64,000 bases of DNA, from assembly GCA_027483535.1 (NCBI GenBank), contig JAIXUN010000002.1:930001-994000 (forward strand), written 5' to 3'. How positions within the stretch are numbered: the stretch's first letter is position 1; each line of letters begins with the position of its first letter. Source of the stretch: a bacterium. Its GTDB lineage: Bacteria; Armatimonadota; Fimbriimonadia; Fimbriimonadales; Fimbriimonadaceae. Shown here in pieces: positions 34,292 through 43,568 of this stretch. The notes under the pieces are model-generated. The model saw only the letters and a list, made by a program, of their open reading frames with translations. It made no database searches and was not told the origin of the DNA. Position numbers and translations under genes: made by a program.

Positions 34292-36661
34292 TTATCCGCC
34301 CTCGCCGCGTCGTTTGCGGAAAGGTTCTGACTGCACGATCGCATCTACAACCGCGCTGAACTTATAGTTGGACTTCGAAGCTTTGTTCTGAACGTCGTCT
34401 AAGGCGCACTTGTCGGCGCTTTGAAGGCCGCGACCCAGCGCGAAAGTGAGGAGTTTCTCGCCGAACGCTCTTGCGAAGGCGTCCTTTTCGGCTAGGAGAA
34501 TCTTCTTCAATTGGGCTGCGCCACTGAAGTTCTTTCCACCGGGAATGGTGCCCGTCGCATCGACATTGAACTTGCCGTCTTTGGTTCGCCACCGACCCAC
34601 GGGGTCGAAGTTTTCGAACCCAAAGCCCATTGCGTCCATCTTTAGGTGGCAGTTGGCGCAAGCGGGATTCTTCCGGTGCTCTTCAAGCCTTTGGCGAACG
34701 GTCATGTTCTCGGTGAAGTGCTTATCGTCTCCCAAATCTCCAACTCCAGGAGGAGGCGGGGGAGGCGGCGTGCCAAGAATCTGCTCCAGAATCCAGCGAC
34801 CGCGCTTGGTCGGACTGGTTCGGTTCGGATTGCTGGTCACGGTGAGAACGCTCGCCTGCGTGAGCAGTCCGCCGCGGTTGGGATCCTTGAGCGTCACCTT
34901 TTGGAACTTGTCGCCCTCCACACCCGGGATGCCGTAGTGCTTAGCAAGGCGCTCGTTTAGGTAGGTGGTTCGAGAATCGATGAACTCCAGGATCGACTTG
35001 TCTTCAAGCATCACCGACTTAAAAGTGAGTCCGGTTTCTTGAAGCATGTCGTCGACCAATTTGGCATCGAAAGTCTTGAACAACTCGGGGTCTGGTTGCA
35101 TGAAGGGCAACCGTCTGAGTTGAAGCCACTGCATGGCGAAGTTATCGACAAGTGCCTCTGCGCGAGGGTCGCGAATCATTCGCTTGATTTGGGCAGAGAG
35201 CACCGCAGGCTTCGTGATCTCTCCGGATTTCGCAAGAGCGAACAGTTCATCGTCTGGCATGGATGACCAGAGGAAGTAAGAGAGCCGGGAAGCAAGTTCG
35301 TATCCGTTCAGAGACCGAATGGACTTCGTATCTTTCGGATTCGCATCCAATTCCACTCGATACAAGAAGTGCGGCGAGCAGAGGATCGCCTGGACACCAA
35401 GTTGAATTCCCTTTTCGTAAGGCTCGCCCGTTCGCATGGCGAGATTGAAAAGCTGCATGAGGCGGTCGGCCTCTGAGGGTTCGACCGGTCTTCGATACGC
35501 CCGAGTCGCAAACTCGCTGAGCGCCTTTCTGGCTGCTTCCTCGCGATTCGCGGCGGTGGGAGTTTCAGGAATCAACTTTTTGTGGGCTGCCGGATAGCTG
35601 GACGTATCCTCGGTTGGACCTACCAATTCGATCGAAGCAACGATCATGTTTCGATCTTGAGCGGGTTGACCGTTCTGCGCGGCTTGGAAGTAATCGTTTA
35701 GGAACGAAGCCGAAACTTGGACCGTCCCCTTGTTCAGCTTGAGCGGGAACTCATAAGCTTCGGGTTTGGCTCTCGGTGCCTTCACATCCACAACGCCAAG
35801 TTCGTTCCGGTCGAAAGTGACTCGCATCTTAGAGAACTCGGGACCGGCGTGTTGCTCTCCCGCCCGAACTCTAATGCGATACCAGCCATCGGCATCGACC
35901 TTGAACGTCGCGGTTCCCGTTCCGTTGGAGAAAAACAACAAGCCGGAGGCATCGTTGGGATTCGTTCCCCCCTGCCCCCTTAGCTCGGTGCCCCGAACAA
36001 CCAGCGTCTTTGTGCGAGGAATTCGGATAGCGGCTTTGGCGACCTTCTCGGCCGCGCTCATGTACCGCTCCATGTGGAGAGCGGAGATGCTGAGCACGTC
36101 GCCGATGTTATCGAAACCGTATCCGACGTCGTCCGAAGGGAAGTCGTCTGCCGGGCGGATGGAAACGCCGAGGAGGTCTCTGACAGTGTTGTTGTACTCC
36201 TCTTTGTTCAGGCGGCGCATCGTAACGCGACCCGGATCGGGTAGGCGACAGTCGCCCCCGAAAACGCCGTCGATGAACTTCACCAGCTTGTCCCGCTGAC
36301 CTTGACTCGGCTGCGGCATTCCCTGGGGCGGCATGTGTTTGTTCGAAACGTTTTGAGCCACCTTTGCCCAGAGTGCTTGGTTTTTCTGCACGTCGGTGAC
36401 GGTGAACTTCTTCGGAATCTTGACTCCGCCCGGTGAAACATCTGCCGAGTGGCAACCGATGCAGAACTCACCCATGAACTTGACAACATCTTTGTCAAAG
36501 TTCGGTGCCACGGTGGCCGGTTTCGCGGGGGCCTTCCCAGCGGGCGCTTTTTGAGCGGGCTTCTTGGTCGCCTTCTGTGCACCCGCAGGGGTCGGCAGCC
36601 AAAGCGCATACCCGGCTAAGCCGAGCGAGAGAAAGAGGGCGGAATTTCGAAAGGACATCAT
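34292..36661 (-). CDS. Planctomycete-type secreted cytochrome c (DUF1587/1592/1588/1585)
   Basis: About 789 residues. A signal peptide (ALFLSLGLAGYALWLPTPAGA) is followed by a Lys/Ala/Pro-rich linker. A haem-binding CxxCH occurs in EFCIGCHSAD (~residue 70), with a likely axial methionine in HMPPQGMP. DUF1587: RVTMRRLNKEEYNNTVRDLLG (core RRLNKEEYNNTVRD); a carbohydrate-binding-like domain (~220-350) follows; DUF1595 and DUF1592 (~370-600); DUF1588 (GGLLTQASVLTVTSNP; TSPTKRGRWILEQ); DUF1585 at the end. A second CxxCH-like site occurs in PACANCHLKMDAMGF. The operon order here is this gene, then DUF1552. Confidence 0.92.
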   Translation of the reverse strand: MMSFRNSALFLSLGLAGYALWLPTPAGAQKATKKPAQKAPAGKAPAKPATVAPNFDKDVVKFMGEFCIGCHSADVSPGGVKIPKKFTVTDVQKNQALWAKVAQNVSNKHMPPQGMPQPSQGQRDKLVKFIDGVFGGDCRLPDPGRVTMRRLNKEEYNNTVRDLLGVSIRPADDFPSDDVGYGFDNIGDVLSISALHMERYMSAAEKVAKAAIRIPRTKTLVVRGTELRGQGGTNPNDASGLLFFSNGTGTATFKVDADGWYRIRVRAGEQHAGPEFSKMRVTFDRNELGVVDVKAPRAKPEAYEFPLKLNKGTVQVSASFLNDYFQAAQNGQPAQDRNMIVASIELVGPTEDTSSYPAAHKKLIPETPTAANREEAARKALSEFATRAYRRPVEPSEADRLMQLFNLAMRTGEPYEKGIQLGVQAILCSPHFLYRVELDANPKDTKSIRSLNGYELASRLSYFLWSSMPDDELFALAKSGEITKPAVLSAQIKRMIRDPRAEALVDNFAMQWLQLRRLPFMQPDPELFKTFDAKLVDDMLQETGLTFKSVMLEDKSILEFIDSRTTYLNERLAKHYGIPGVEGDKFQKVTLKDPNRGGLLTQASVLTVTSNPNRTSPTKRGRWILEQILGTPPPPPPPGVGDLGDDKHFTENMTVRQRLEEHRKNPACANCHLKMDAMGFGFENFDPVGRWRTKDGKFNVDATGTIPGGKNFSGAAQLKKILLAEKDAFARAFGEKLLTFALGRGLQSADKCALDDVQNKASKSNYKFSAVVDAIVQSEPFRKRRGEGG

Positions 36662-36757
36662 TATCCTGGCGCTTATCTGTATTCTACAAACTACTGACGC
36701 GATTCAGTAGCCAACGTTATCGCTTTTGGTCTTTTTGACGCAGTTTTGCAGGTTGGA

Positions 36758-38203
36758 TTATCGTTTGCCCGTAATTGACCCGGCAAGTGCCTCGTTCGCT
36801 TCTAAAGAGTCTTTGGCTGCGGTCTCACCCGCCACAAATCCCGTCGCAAAAGCCGCCTGGAGGTTGTAGCCCCCGACGGGTCCGGCAACGTCTAAAATCT
36901 CTCCACAAAGGTACAGCCCGGGTTGCACCAGCGAGCGCATCGTTTGAGGATCGACCTCGTCCAGTTTCACGCCCCCGGCAACAACTTCGCCCTTCTCTAG
37001 CGACACGGTTCGAACCGTGCCGAGGGGCCAATTCTTTAAGGTTTCAACCAACCGGTTCCGCGCTTTCTTCTCTAGCTGTCCAAGGGCGGTTGCGGGGTCG
37101 ACCCCGGCGTCGGCGCAGAGGGAGGGAACGATGCTTTCCGGAAGGCGCTCTTCTAAAGGCGTGGCAACTTGCCTTTTGGGCGATTGCTTGCCATCCGTCA
37201 CAAAGCGCTCGATCAGCTTTTCTTGGTCGAGTTCCGGGAAGAGGTCAACGGAAAGCGTGACGGGCGAGGTCGGCATTGCCTCGGCCACAAGTCGACTGAT
37301 GCCCAAGATGGTCGGTCCGGAAACGCCTTGGTGGGTGAACAACATATCGTTCCGCCACCGTGCGATTTCTTTCTTGTCCGCCTTTGCCTTCACGATGACG
37401 TCTCGGAGAGCGACCCCCGACCGAGCAGGATCGAACGGGTCGAGTTCTAGATAGATCGGGGCGAGGGCGGCGTGGATCCACTCGAGGGTGTGTCCGAGTT
37501 GCTTCGCCCAGGGCCAACCGTCACCCGTCGTTCCCGAGTTTGGGTAGCTCGAACCGCCCGTGGCGAGTACGACCCTTTCGGCCTGAATCACGCCCGGACC
37601 ATGACCCCGATCATCGTCGACCTCGTTGCTTCGAACCTCGTTTAGAAGCGCTTTCGCCCCAAAAGCGACCTTGGGTTTACGATCTTGTGCGTAACCCTTG
37701 CTCGACTCGAACGGTTCGCCGAGAGTGATCTGAAAGCCGTTCTCAGCCCGAGCGATCTCCTCGACGGGTGTGTTCATCCACACTTCCACCCCGGTCGCAA
37801 AGAGATAGTTTTTCAGGATGGCGACCACGTCTTTGGCGGTTTGGTCGACGGGGAAAACCCGACCGTCGGGTCGGGTGTAAATGCGCAAGCCACGATCGGT
37901 GAACATGCGCATGATTTCCACGTTTGGAAATCGGTAAACGGCGGGTCGAATGAACCTTGCCTCATTCGGTCGAAACGCTTTGAGGATGTCTTCGATCGGA
38001 CCCGCGTGCGCGATGTTGCACTTGCCGCCGCCCGAGATGAGAATTTTCGTGCCCAGACGGCAGGTCTTTTCGATGAGCAGGGTTTTGGCCCCAAGTTGAG
38101 CCGACCGCCAAGCGGCGATGATCCCCGCCGCTCCTCCTCCAATCACCACGACATCGTAATTCCGTGACCGCGGTTGTGAACTGGAAGAGGAGGGCTTTGG
38201 CAT
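36758..38203 (-). CDS. HI0933-type flavoprotein (NAD(P)/FAD-dependent oxidoreductase)
   Basis: About 481 residues from ATG 38203; the frame extends further but has no homology there. FAD-binding GGGAAG in DVVVIGGGAAGIIAAWRS, then LIEKTCRLGTKILISGGGKCN (core LGTKILISGGGKCN), LATGGSSYPNSGTTGDGW, HQGVSGPTILGIS, and the C-terminal GEILDVAGPVGGYNLQAAFATG (core DVAGPVGGYNLQ). The family (YhiN/HI0933) includes proteins called aminoacetone oxidase-like; the physiological substrate is not settled. It starts 4 bases after the nucleotidase stop, so the pair is an operon. Confidence 0.9.
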   Translation of the reverse strand: MPKPSSSSSQPRSRNYDVVVIGGGAAGIIAAWRSAQLGAKTLLIEKTCRLGTKILISGGGKCNIAHAGPIEDILKAFRPNEARFIRPAVYRFPNVEIMRMFTDRGLRIYTRPDGRVFPVDQTAKDVVAILKNYLFATGVEVWMNTPVEEIARAENGFQITLGEPFESSKGYAQDRKPKVAFGAKALLNEVRSNEVDDDRGHGPGVIQAERVVLATGGSSYPNSGTTGDGWPWAKQLGHTLEWIHAALAPIYLELDPFDPARSGVALRDVIVKAKADKKEIARWRNDMLFTHQGVSGPTILGISRLVAEAMPTSPVTLSVDLFPELDQEKLIERFVTDGKQSPKRQVATPLEERLPESIVPSLCADAGVDPATALGQLEKKARNRLVETLKNWPLGTVRTVSLEKGEVVAGGVKLDEVDPQTMRSLVQPGLYLCGEILDVAGPVGGYNLQAAFATGFVAGETAAKDSLEANEALAGSITGKR

Positions 38204-38207
38204 CGAG

Positions 38208-39713
38208 TTACTTCTTGTAGCGCGGGGTTGTGATCGGCTTGAGCGGGGAATTCGCCTTGATGAATGCCTGGAAAGCGTCGAGGTCGGACGCCTTGAGCAC
38301 CACTCGGGCACCTTCTTTTAGGGCGAAAAGGCTGTCTCCACCGTCGGCCATGAAGCTGTTGACCGCCACTTTGTAGATCTTGTCGGCCACGACCGCTTCT
38401 CCACGCAGAGCTGCCGAAACCAGCTTTCCGCCTGCACCTTCGTAAGTGAAGTCGGCACTGGGGATGAGGCCGCCCTTATCGAGCCCTTGTTGGAGCAGTT
38501 CAAGGAGCTTTGCGCCCTTGACATCCACCACGACGATTCCGTTATTGAACGGCGCAACGGCGGCTGCCATTCCGTAAGTGATGTCTCCCGCTTCGAGGTT
38601 TGCACGAACTCCGCCCGGGTTCATGAGTCCAAAGTCGACCGCGACACCCTCTGCCTTTGCTTGGGCAACATAGGTATCGGCAAGGAAGTAACCCACGATG
38701 GTTCGATCCGTGATTGCTTGCTCGCAGACGCCGACCTTTGCGCTCGAGATCGCCTCGATGGGCTTTCTGAAGGCGTCGATCAAGGTCTCAATTTTGGGGT
38801 CGGGAGCAATCTTGCTATCGACCACCAGTGCGACCGCTTCGGGCACCTTCTTCACTTTGCCCTTGGCGTCGAACTCGATGGTGATCTTGCCCATGACCTT
38901 GCCCCATTCCCACGCCTGGACGATAGGAATCTCTTCGCCGGCTTCGTTCTTGACGTAGGTGGGATACGGTCCGCCCGAAGCGCGCCAACCTTCTAGGTTA
39001 GGGGTTCCGAGAGGGGTGTGAGAGTGACCCCCGATAATCAGATCGACTCCTTTCCACTTGGCGGCCATGCGCTTGTCGTCGTCGTAGCCGTGGTGGGTCA
39101 TGACAACGATCTTGTTGACGCCCTGCTTCGTAAGCTCGTCAATCGTCATTTGGACGGAGTCGAACACGGGTTTGAACTTTACCGTCGGTCCCGGACTGGA
39201 GATGTTGGGCGTGTCCTCGAGGATGGTGCCAATCACGGCTACCTTTTGCTTATCGACTTCCAGGATGGTGTACGGCTTCACCCACTTCGCCAATTCGGGC
39301 TCTCCCGAAAGGTCGAGGTTGCAGGCGATGAGCGGAAAGTTTGCGCGCTTGGCGTACTCGATGAGCGGCTTCGGTCCCTTGTCGAATTCATGGTTGCCCA
39401 GGGTTTGCGCTTGGTAGCCGATCTCATTGAGACAAGCGAGGTCGGCAAGGCCTTCGTAAAAGTTGAAGTAGAGGGTGCCTTGGAACACGTCTCCGGCGTT
39501 GAGGACCAGAACGTTCTTCTCTTTCTTCTTGATCTCCTTGATCAGCGTGGCGTGGCGAGAATAGCCACCGAACGTCGCTCCGCGAATGGGAGTCGGCTCC
39601 ATGTGAGCGTGAAGGTCGTTGGTATGAAGGATCGTAACCTTCAGGGGTCGCTGTGCAACCGAAACCGCAGAGAGCAAGGCGATTCCGAGACCTAGAATCG
39701 AGCGCATACTCAT
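38208..39713 (-). CDS. Secreted 5'-nucleotidase / bifunctional metallophosphatase (UshA family)
   Basis: About 501 residues. Signal peptide SILGLGIALLSAVSVAQ. Dimetal catalytic domain (~22-300): HTNDLHAH, LNAGDVFQG, LGNHEFDKG, MTHHGYDDD, GGHSHTPLG. C-terminal 5'-nucleotidase domain (~310-500): FGLMNPGGVRANLEAGDITYG (core MNPGGVRA) and NSFMADGGDSLF. It releases phosphate from extracellular nucleotides or UDP-sugars. Two start codons (39713, 39707) are equally possible. Confidence 0.93.
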   Translation of the reverse strand: MSMRSILGLGIALLSAVSVAQRPLKVTILHTNDLHAHMEPTPIRGATFGGYSRHATLIKEIKKKEKNVLVLNAGDVFQGTLYFNFYEGLADLACLNEIGYQAQTLGNHEFDKGPKPLIEYAKRANFPLIACNLDLSGEPELAKWVKPYTILEVDKQKVAVIGTILEDTPNISSPGPTVKFKPVFDSVQMTIDELTKQGVNKIVVMTHHGYDDDKRMAAKWKGVDLIIGGHSHTPLGTPNLEGWRASGGPYPTYVKNEAGEEIPIVQAWEWGKVMGKITIEFDAKGKVKKVPEAVALVVDSKIAPDPKIETLIDAFRKPIEAISSAKVGVCEQAITDRTIVGYFLADTYVAQAKAEGVAVDFGLMNPGGVRANLEAGDITYGMAAAVAPFNNGIVVVDVKGAKLLELLQQGLDKGGLIPSADFTYEGAGGKLVSAALRGEAVVADKIYKVAVNSFMADGGDSLFALKEGARVVLKASDLDAFQAFIKANSPLKPITTPRYKK

Positions 39714-39758
39714 TAGTTTATTCCGTCGAGAGGGTTGAACGTTCGGGGTCTTAACAGA

Positions 39759-39793
39759 ACAACGCCCCGAGCCGTTCAGCTTCGGGGCGTTGT
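39759..39793. terminator. Hairpin after the E2 gene
   Basis: Arms ACAACGCCCCGA (39759-39770) and its complement (39782-39793), 11-base loop. The T run on the minus strand is poor (TCTGTT), so termination may be partial. Confidence 0.65.
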
Positions 39794-39812
39794 AGGGAGC
39801 CTAAGGCTTGTT

Positions 39813-41075
39813 TTAGCTGAGAAGCCGGGTCGGGTTCTCTAGGTACGCCTTGATCGCATTGATGAACTTGGCACCGACGGCTCCGTCCATCACGCGGTGA
39901 TCGCAAGAGCAGGTGATGTTCATGCGATTTCGAACTTCGATCTCGTCTTGATCGTTAACCACGACCTTCTTTCGAACCGACGCAATTGCGAGGATGGCAG
40001 AGTTGGGTTGGTTGACGATCGCAAGGAAGTTGTCGACATCGAGCATCCCCATGTTGGAGATGGCGAAGGTCGAACCCGTCAGCTTGTCGAGCCCAAGGTT
40101 TCCGTCACGAGCACCCTTTGCGAGGCTTCGAACCTCGTTGGAGATGTGTCGCAGCGACTTCTGATCGGCATTGTGGACGACCGGGACGGTCAGACCATCG
40201 GGAAGTGCCACCGCGATTCCGATGTGGACGCCGCCGTGGGCCAGAAGAGTCGTTCCTTGGAAGGACGCGTTCACTTCGGGCATGTCTCGAAGGGCGAGGG
40301 CAGACGCCTTCACGACGAAATCGTTGATCGAAACCTTGCCGCTCTCTTCGTCTTCGAACATTCGTCGAAGTTCGAGAATCTTCTCTACGTCGACCTCAAC
40401 GGTGACGTAGAAGTGCGGGACCTGGCTCTTGGACTCTTGAGTTCGCTTCGCCGTGATTTGCCGAATGCGATTGAGTTGAATGACCTGATCTTCGCCAGGG
40501 GTGAAGTTAATCGTCGGAGCGGCGGGTGCCTTTGCGGCCGGAGCAGCGGTCGCTGCCGGAGCGGCTGCAGGCGCGGGAGCGGATCCACCTGCGAGACCTT
40601 CGAGGTCCTTCTGGACAATTCGACCGCCGGGGCCGGAGCCCGCGACCGTCCGAAGATCGATGCCCTTATCCGCAGCGATTTTCTTCGCAAGCGGGGAAGC
40701 CTTCACGCGCACATCCTCTGCAACAACGGGGGCTGCGGCTGCAGCGGGCGCGGCCTCAGGAGCGGTGGCGGTTGCCGGAGCAGAAGCGGCGGATGCGGAA
40801 GAAGCTCCACCCTTACCCCAGTCTGCCGGAAGCGCTTCGCCGTCCTTCAGAATCGCGCCGATCACCGAACCGACAGGTACGGTCTCACCGGGTTGAATCA
40901 GGAATCCGGTTAGGATGCCCGATGCGGTCGCCTCGAATTCCAGCGTCGCTTTGTCGGTTTGAATCGAGCCAATAACTTCGCCCGACTTCACCTTGTCGCC
41001 GTCTTTCTTAATCCACTCGAGGAGGGTTCCCTCCTCCATTCCGTCGCCCATCTTGGGCATGATCACTTCGGTCAT
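39813..41075 (-). CDS. Dihydrolipoyllysine acyltransferase, E2 of a 2-oxoacid dehydrogenase
   Basis: About 420 residues. Lipoyl domain 1-80 with the lipoylated Lys42 in SIQTDKATLE. An Ala/Pro-rich flexible linker is followed by a peripheral-subunit-binding domain (~125-160; ASPLAKKIAADKGIDLRTV, core SPLAKKIAADKG; SGPGGRIVQKD), a second Ala/Pro linker, then the catalytic domain (~195-420) ending with the active-site HRVMDGA. Probably the pyruvate dehydrogenase E2, by the LPDGLTVPVV and NMGML motifs. E1 and E3 genes are not adjacent, which is unusual but not rare. Confidence 0.92.
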   Translation of the reverse strand: MTEVIMPKMGDGMEEGTLLEWIKKDGDKVKSGEVIGSIQTDKATLEFEATASGILTGFLIQPGETVPVGSVIGAILKDGEALPADWGKGGASSASAASAPATATAPEAAPAAAAAPVVAEDVRVKASPLAKKIAADKGIDLRTVAGSGPGGRIVQKDLEGLAGGSAPAPAAAPAATAAPAAKAPAAPTINFTPGEDQVIQLNRIRQITAKRTQESKSQVPHFYVTVEVDVEKILELRRMFEDEESGKVSINDFVVKASALALRDMPEVNASFQGTTLLAHGGVHIGIAVALPDGLTVPVVHNADQKSLRHISNEVRSLAKGARDGNLGLDKLTGSTFAISNMGMLDVDNFLAIVNQPNSAILAIASVRKKVVVNDQDEIEVRNRMNITCSCDHRVMDGAVGAKFINAIKAYLENPTRLLS

Positions 41076-41175
41076 CGAACGTGCAAACTCCCTTCCAGTT
41101 ACTGTACCCGCGAGCGGGTAACTCTGAGATTGATTCCCCGATTCCTACGAATCGGGGAGGTGAGGCGTCGGCGGT

Positions 41176-42204
41176 TTACGCCTTCCCCCATTTCACGGCT
41201 TCTAAAGCGAGCGCCGCACCACCCAACATTCCTGCATCCTCCGTTTGTTCGGCAACGCACAGGGTGACGTCTGAATAGAGGGACGGGATTGCGACCTTTT
41301 GGGCCGACTTCCGCGCGGGTCCCATGATCAACTCGCCTGCCTTGGCAATCTGGCCACCGATCGCAAAAATGTCCGGGGCGAAAATGTTGATGTAGGTTCC
41401 GATGGCGACTCCCAAGAAAGTGCCGACTTCGGAAAGGACGTCGATGCACACCTCGTCGCCTTGGTTGGCGGCCTCCGAGATGAGCCTAGGTGTGACCTTG
41501 GAAAGATCGCCCTCGACGAGGTCGCGCAACTTGGAAACCCTTCCTCGACGAAGTTGGTGCACGGCTCGGGTGACGATGGCATCGCGCTGACAGTACGCTT
41601 CGACCGCACCGTAACTTCCGGCGTTGCAGTCGAGACCATTCATGGCGATGATGCCGTGTCCGAGTTCGGCGCCGCCCTTGTTTCCACCGACCAGCACGAG
41701 GGGACCCCGAGCGTCTCCCAAAACCGAGTTCGGCGACATGACGATTCCGCCTCCGACTCCCGTGCCAAGAGTGAGCATCACCAGACAGTTCGCGGAGTTC
41801 TTTCCAGAGCCGTATCGATACTCACCAAGAGCCGCCATGTTGGCGTCGTTGTCCATGAAAATGGGAATGTCGATGTACCGCGCAAGCGGCTCGCGAAGAG
41901 GTACGTCTCGCCAGGAGACAAAAACGCCGTCGACGGTTTTGCCGAAGTTGGGCGCCCATCGAACCATTCCGTGCGCGTTATCGATGTGACCCGGAACGCT
42001 GAGTCCAACGCCTTCGGGCTTGATGGCGGCGGAGGAAATTGCTTGCTTGATGGTGAACGCGAGCGCTTCGATAATCGCTTCCGTGCCCTCTTGGGCTCGA
42101 CTGGGGTTCTCAAACTTTTCACCCGCTTGGGAGCCGTCTTCGTAGTAGGCACAGGCTCGAACGTTCGTTCCGCCAAGGTCGACACCGATCACACAACGTT
42201 GCAC
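41176..42204 (-). CDS. ROK-family sugar kinase / glucokinase
   Basis: About 342 residues. ATP-binding IGVDLGGTNVRACAY, sugar-binding MDNDANMAALGEYRYGSG, LTLGTGVGGGIV and ELGHGIIAMNG. The zinc motif normally CxCGxxGCxE reads DCNAGSYGAVEAYC, so only isolated cysteines remain and zinc binding is doubtful; the catalytic Asp in the MDNDA segment is intact. Glucose or another hexose is the likely substrate (inference). It is divergent from the glycosyltransferase. Confidence 0.9.
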   Translation of the reverse strand: MQRCVIGVDLGGTNVRACAYYEDGSQAGEKFENPSRAQEGTEAIIEALAFTIKQAISSAAIKPEGVGLSVPGHIDNAHGMVRWAPNFGKTVDGVFVSWRDVPLREPLARYIDIPIFMDNDANMAALGEYRYGSGKNSANCLVMLTLGTGVGGGIVMSPNSVLGDARGPLVLVGGNKGGAELGHGIIAMNGLDCNAGSYGAVEAYCQRDAIVTRAVHQLRRGRVSKLRDLVEGDLSKVTPRLISEAANQGDEVCIDVLSEVGTFLGVAIGTYINIFAPDIFAIGGQIAKAGELIMGPARKSAQKVAIPSLYSDVTLCVAEQTEDAGMLGGAALALEAVKWGKA

Positions 42205-42339
42205 GGTCGCAGTTTATCGTTTCTATCCGCATCTGCGAAAGGGAATCTGGCGCAAGGATGGACTCCCAAATGACCGATAATGGTTCGGGAAGTCCATGTT
42301 TGTGTTTTGCAGTTGGTTGAAAGGGAAGGAGCTATCCAT

Positions 42340-43479
42340 TTGAACGTCACCGTTTCGGCATTGCTCATGGCCACCTCCGGTGGGAAGAAAAAAGCCGGCG
42401 TTGGACGCCAAATGATCAACGTTGTCGATCGGCTAGCCAAAGTGGACCTTGGGAACACCTACGACGTTTATCTTCCAGTCGGAGCCGAAGAGTCGGAAGG
42501 TTGGCGCGAGAGCCCGTGGGTTCGTTGGCACGAACTTGCGGTCGATCGGGCTAGAGATCGCGTGGCCTGGGAGCATTGGAAACTCGCCGCTGAATCAAAG
42601 CGGAACAAGGCTGACGTTTTCTTTGGCACCTTCGTGGCGTTGCCGTTGCCGCCAACCGCACCTTGCGTTTCCGTGATGCACGATGCGTTCTCGACGACCC
42701 ATGCACAGTGGTTCCCCCGCAAACAGCGCCTGATCTTGGACACCTTGCATCGACACGCAGCGCGAAAATCCGCGGTGGTAGTTACCGTAAGTGAATGGTC
42801 GAAAGGGCAGATTTGTGAGGCGTACGGAATCAAGCCAGAGAAGGTGGTGGTCGCTTACAACGGTCTCGGAAACGCGGTTCGGCGCCTTGCCGACGAAGAG
42901 CTCAACGCCATTGATTTAAGCGAATTTCTCGACTCTGAAGAGCCGTTTCTCATCACCGTTTCCACGCTCGAACCTCGAAAGAACCTTGTCGGTTTGCTAC
43001 AGGGCTACGCCGAGTTTTTGAAGGGGTGTCCTGAAAAACCCAAGCTCTTGGTGGCAGGGGCTCGAGGGTGGATGGAGACGGACGTCTTCGCCGAGGTCCA
43101 AGCCCTTGGGATCGCCGAGCAAGTGAAGTTTCTCGGATATGTTCCTGATTTAGCCTTGAACGCTCTGATGCAAAAGGCGAAACTCTTCGTGGTCGCATCG
43201 ATTGTCGAAGGGTTCGGAATTCCGGTGCTCGAAGCAATGACGGTAGGCACCCCGGTCGCCGCGAGTAAGACCTCGGCGATTCCCGAAGTTTCTGGCGAAG
43301 ACGCTTTTTACTTTGATCCCCACTACCCCTCCGATATTGCTCGAGGGCTCCATGAAGGTTGGACGAACACGGCTGCCGCTCAGATGTTCTCCGCAAACGG
43401 CCTTGTTCGGGCAACGAGTTTCAGTTGGGATCGTACGATCGCCGAGATCGGAAAGGCGTTCGAGAAGGCAAGAGGGTGA
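42340..43479 (+). CDS. GT4-family glycosyltransferase
   Basis: About 379 residues, GT-B fold. The start is the TTG at 42340, 9 bases after GGAAGGAG; an upstream in-frame ATG at 42280 would add 20 residues with no homology. N-terminal GSGxGR-type loop reads GGKKKAGVGRQMINV. C-terminal donor site: TVSTLEPRKNLVGLLQGY (core STLEPRKN), VKFLGYVPD, and the EX7E motif in ASIVEGFGIPVLEAMTVGTPV (core EGFGIPVLEAM). It transfers a sugar from a nucleotide donor; acceptor unknown, possibly cell-surface glycan. Confidence 0.9.
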   Translation: MNVTVSALLMATSGGKKKAGVGRQMINVVDRLAKVDLGNTYDVYLPVGAEESEGWRESPWVRWHELAVDRARDRVAWEHWKLAAESKRNKADVFFGTFVALPLPPTAPCVSVMHDAFSTTHAQWFPRKQRLILDTLHRHAARKSAVVVTVSEWSKGQICEAYGIKPEKVVVAYNGLGNAVRRLADEELNAIDLSEFLDSEEPFLITVSTLEPRKNLVGLLQGYAEFLKGCPEKPKLLVAGARGWMETDVFAEVQALGIAEQVKFLGYVPDLALNALMQKAKLFVVASIVEGFGIPVLEAMTVGTPVAASKTSAIPEVSGEDAFYFDPHYPSDIARGLHEGWTNTAAAQMFSANGLVRATSFSWDRTIAEIGKAFEKARG

Positions 43480-43497
43480 AGCGCCTTAGGTAGATAG

Positions 43498-43554
43498 CCT
43501 CGGTGGCGTAGTCGATTTATGGGGCGTGCGGTTTTCAAGCCGAGGGAAACCGCA
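43498..43554 (+). ncRNA. Candidate pseudoknotted leader of the HIT gene
   Basis: A hairpin with arms TGCGGTTT (43527-43534) and AAACCGCA (43547-43554) has in its loop CCGAGG (43540-43545), which is complementary to CCTCGG at 43498-43503. The two pairings are compatible as an H-type pseudoknot 14 bases before the HIT start codon, and no clear Shine-Dalgarno is seen. Not matched to a known riboswitch. Confidence 0.3.
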
Positions 43555-43568
43555 TAATCTTAAGTGAC

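Noticed and set aside
43498-43560. A tRNA-like fragment (GGTTTTCAAGCCGAGGG)
   Set aside because: No cloverleaf, no TTCRANY loop and no acceptor stem; better seen as a leader hairpin.
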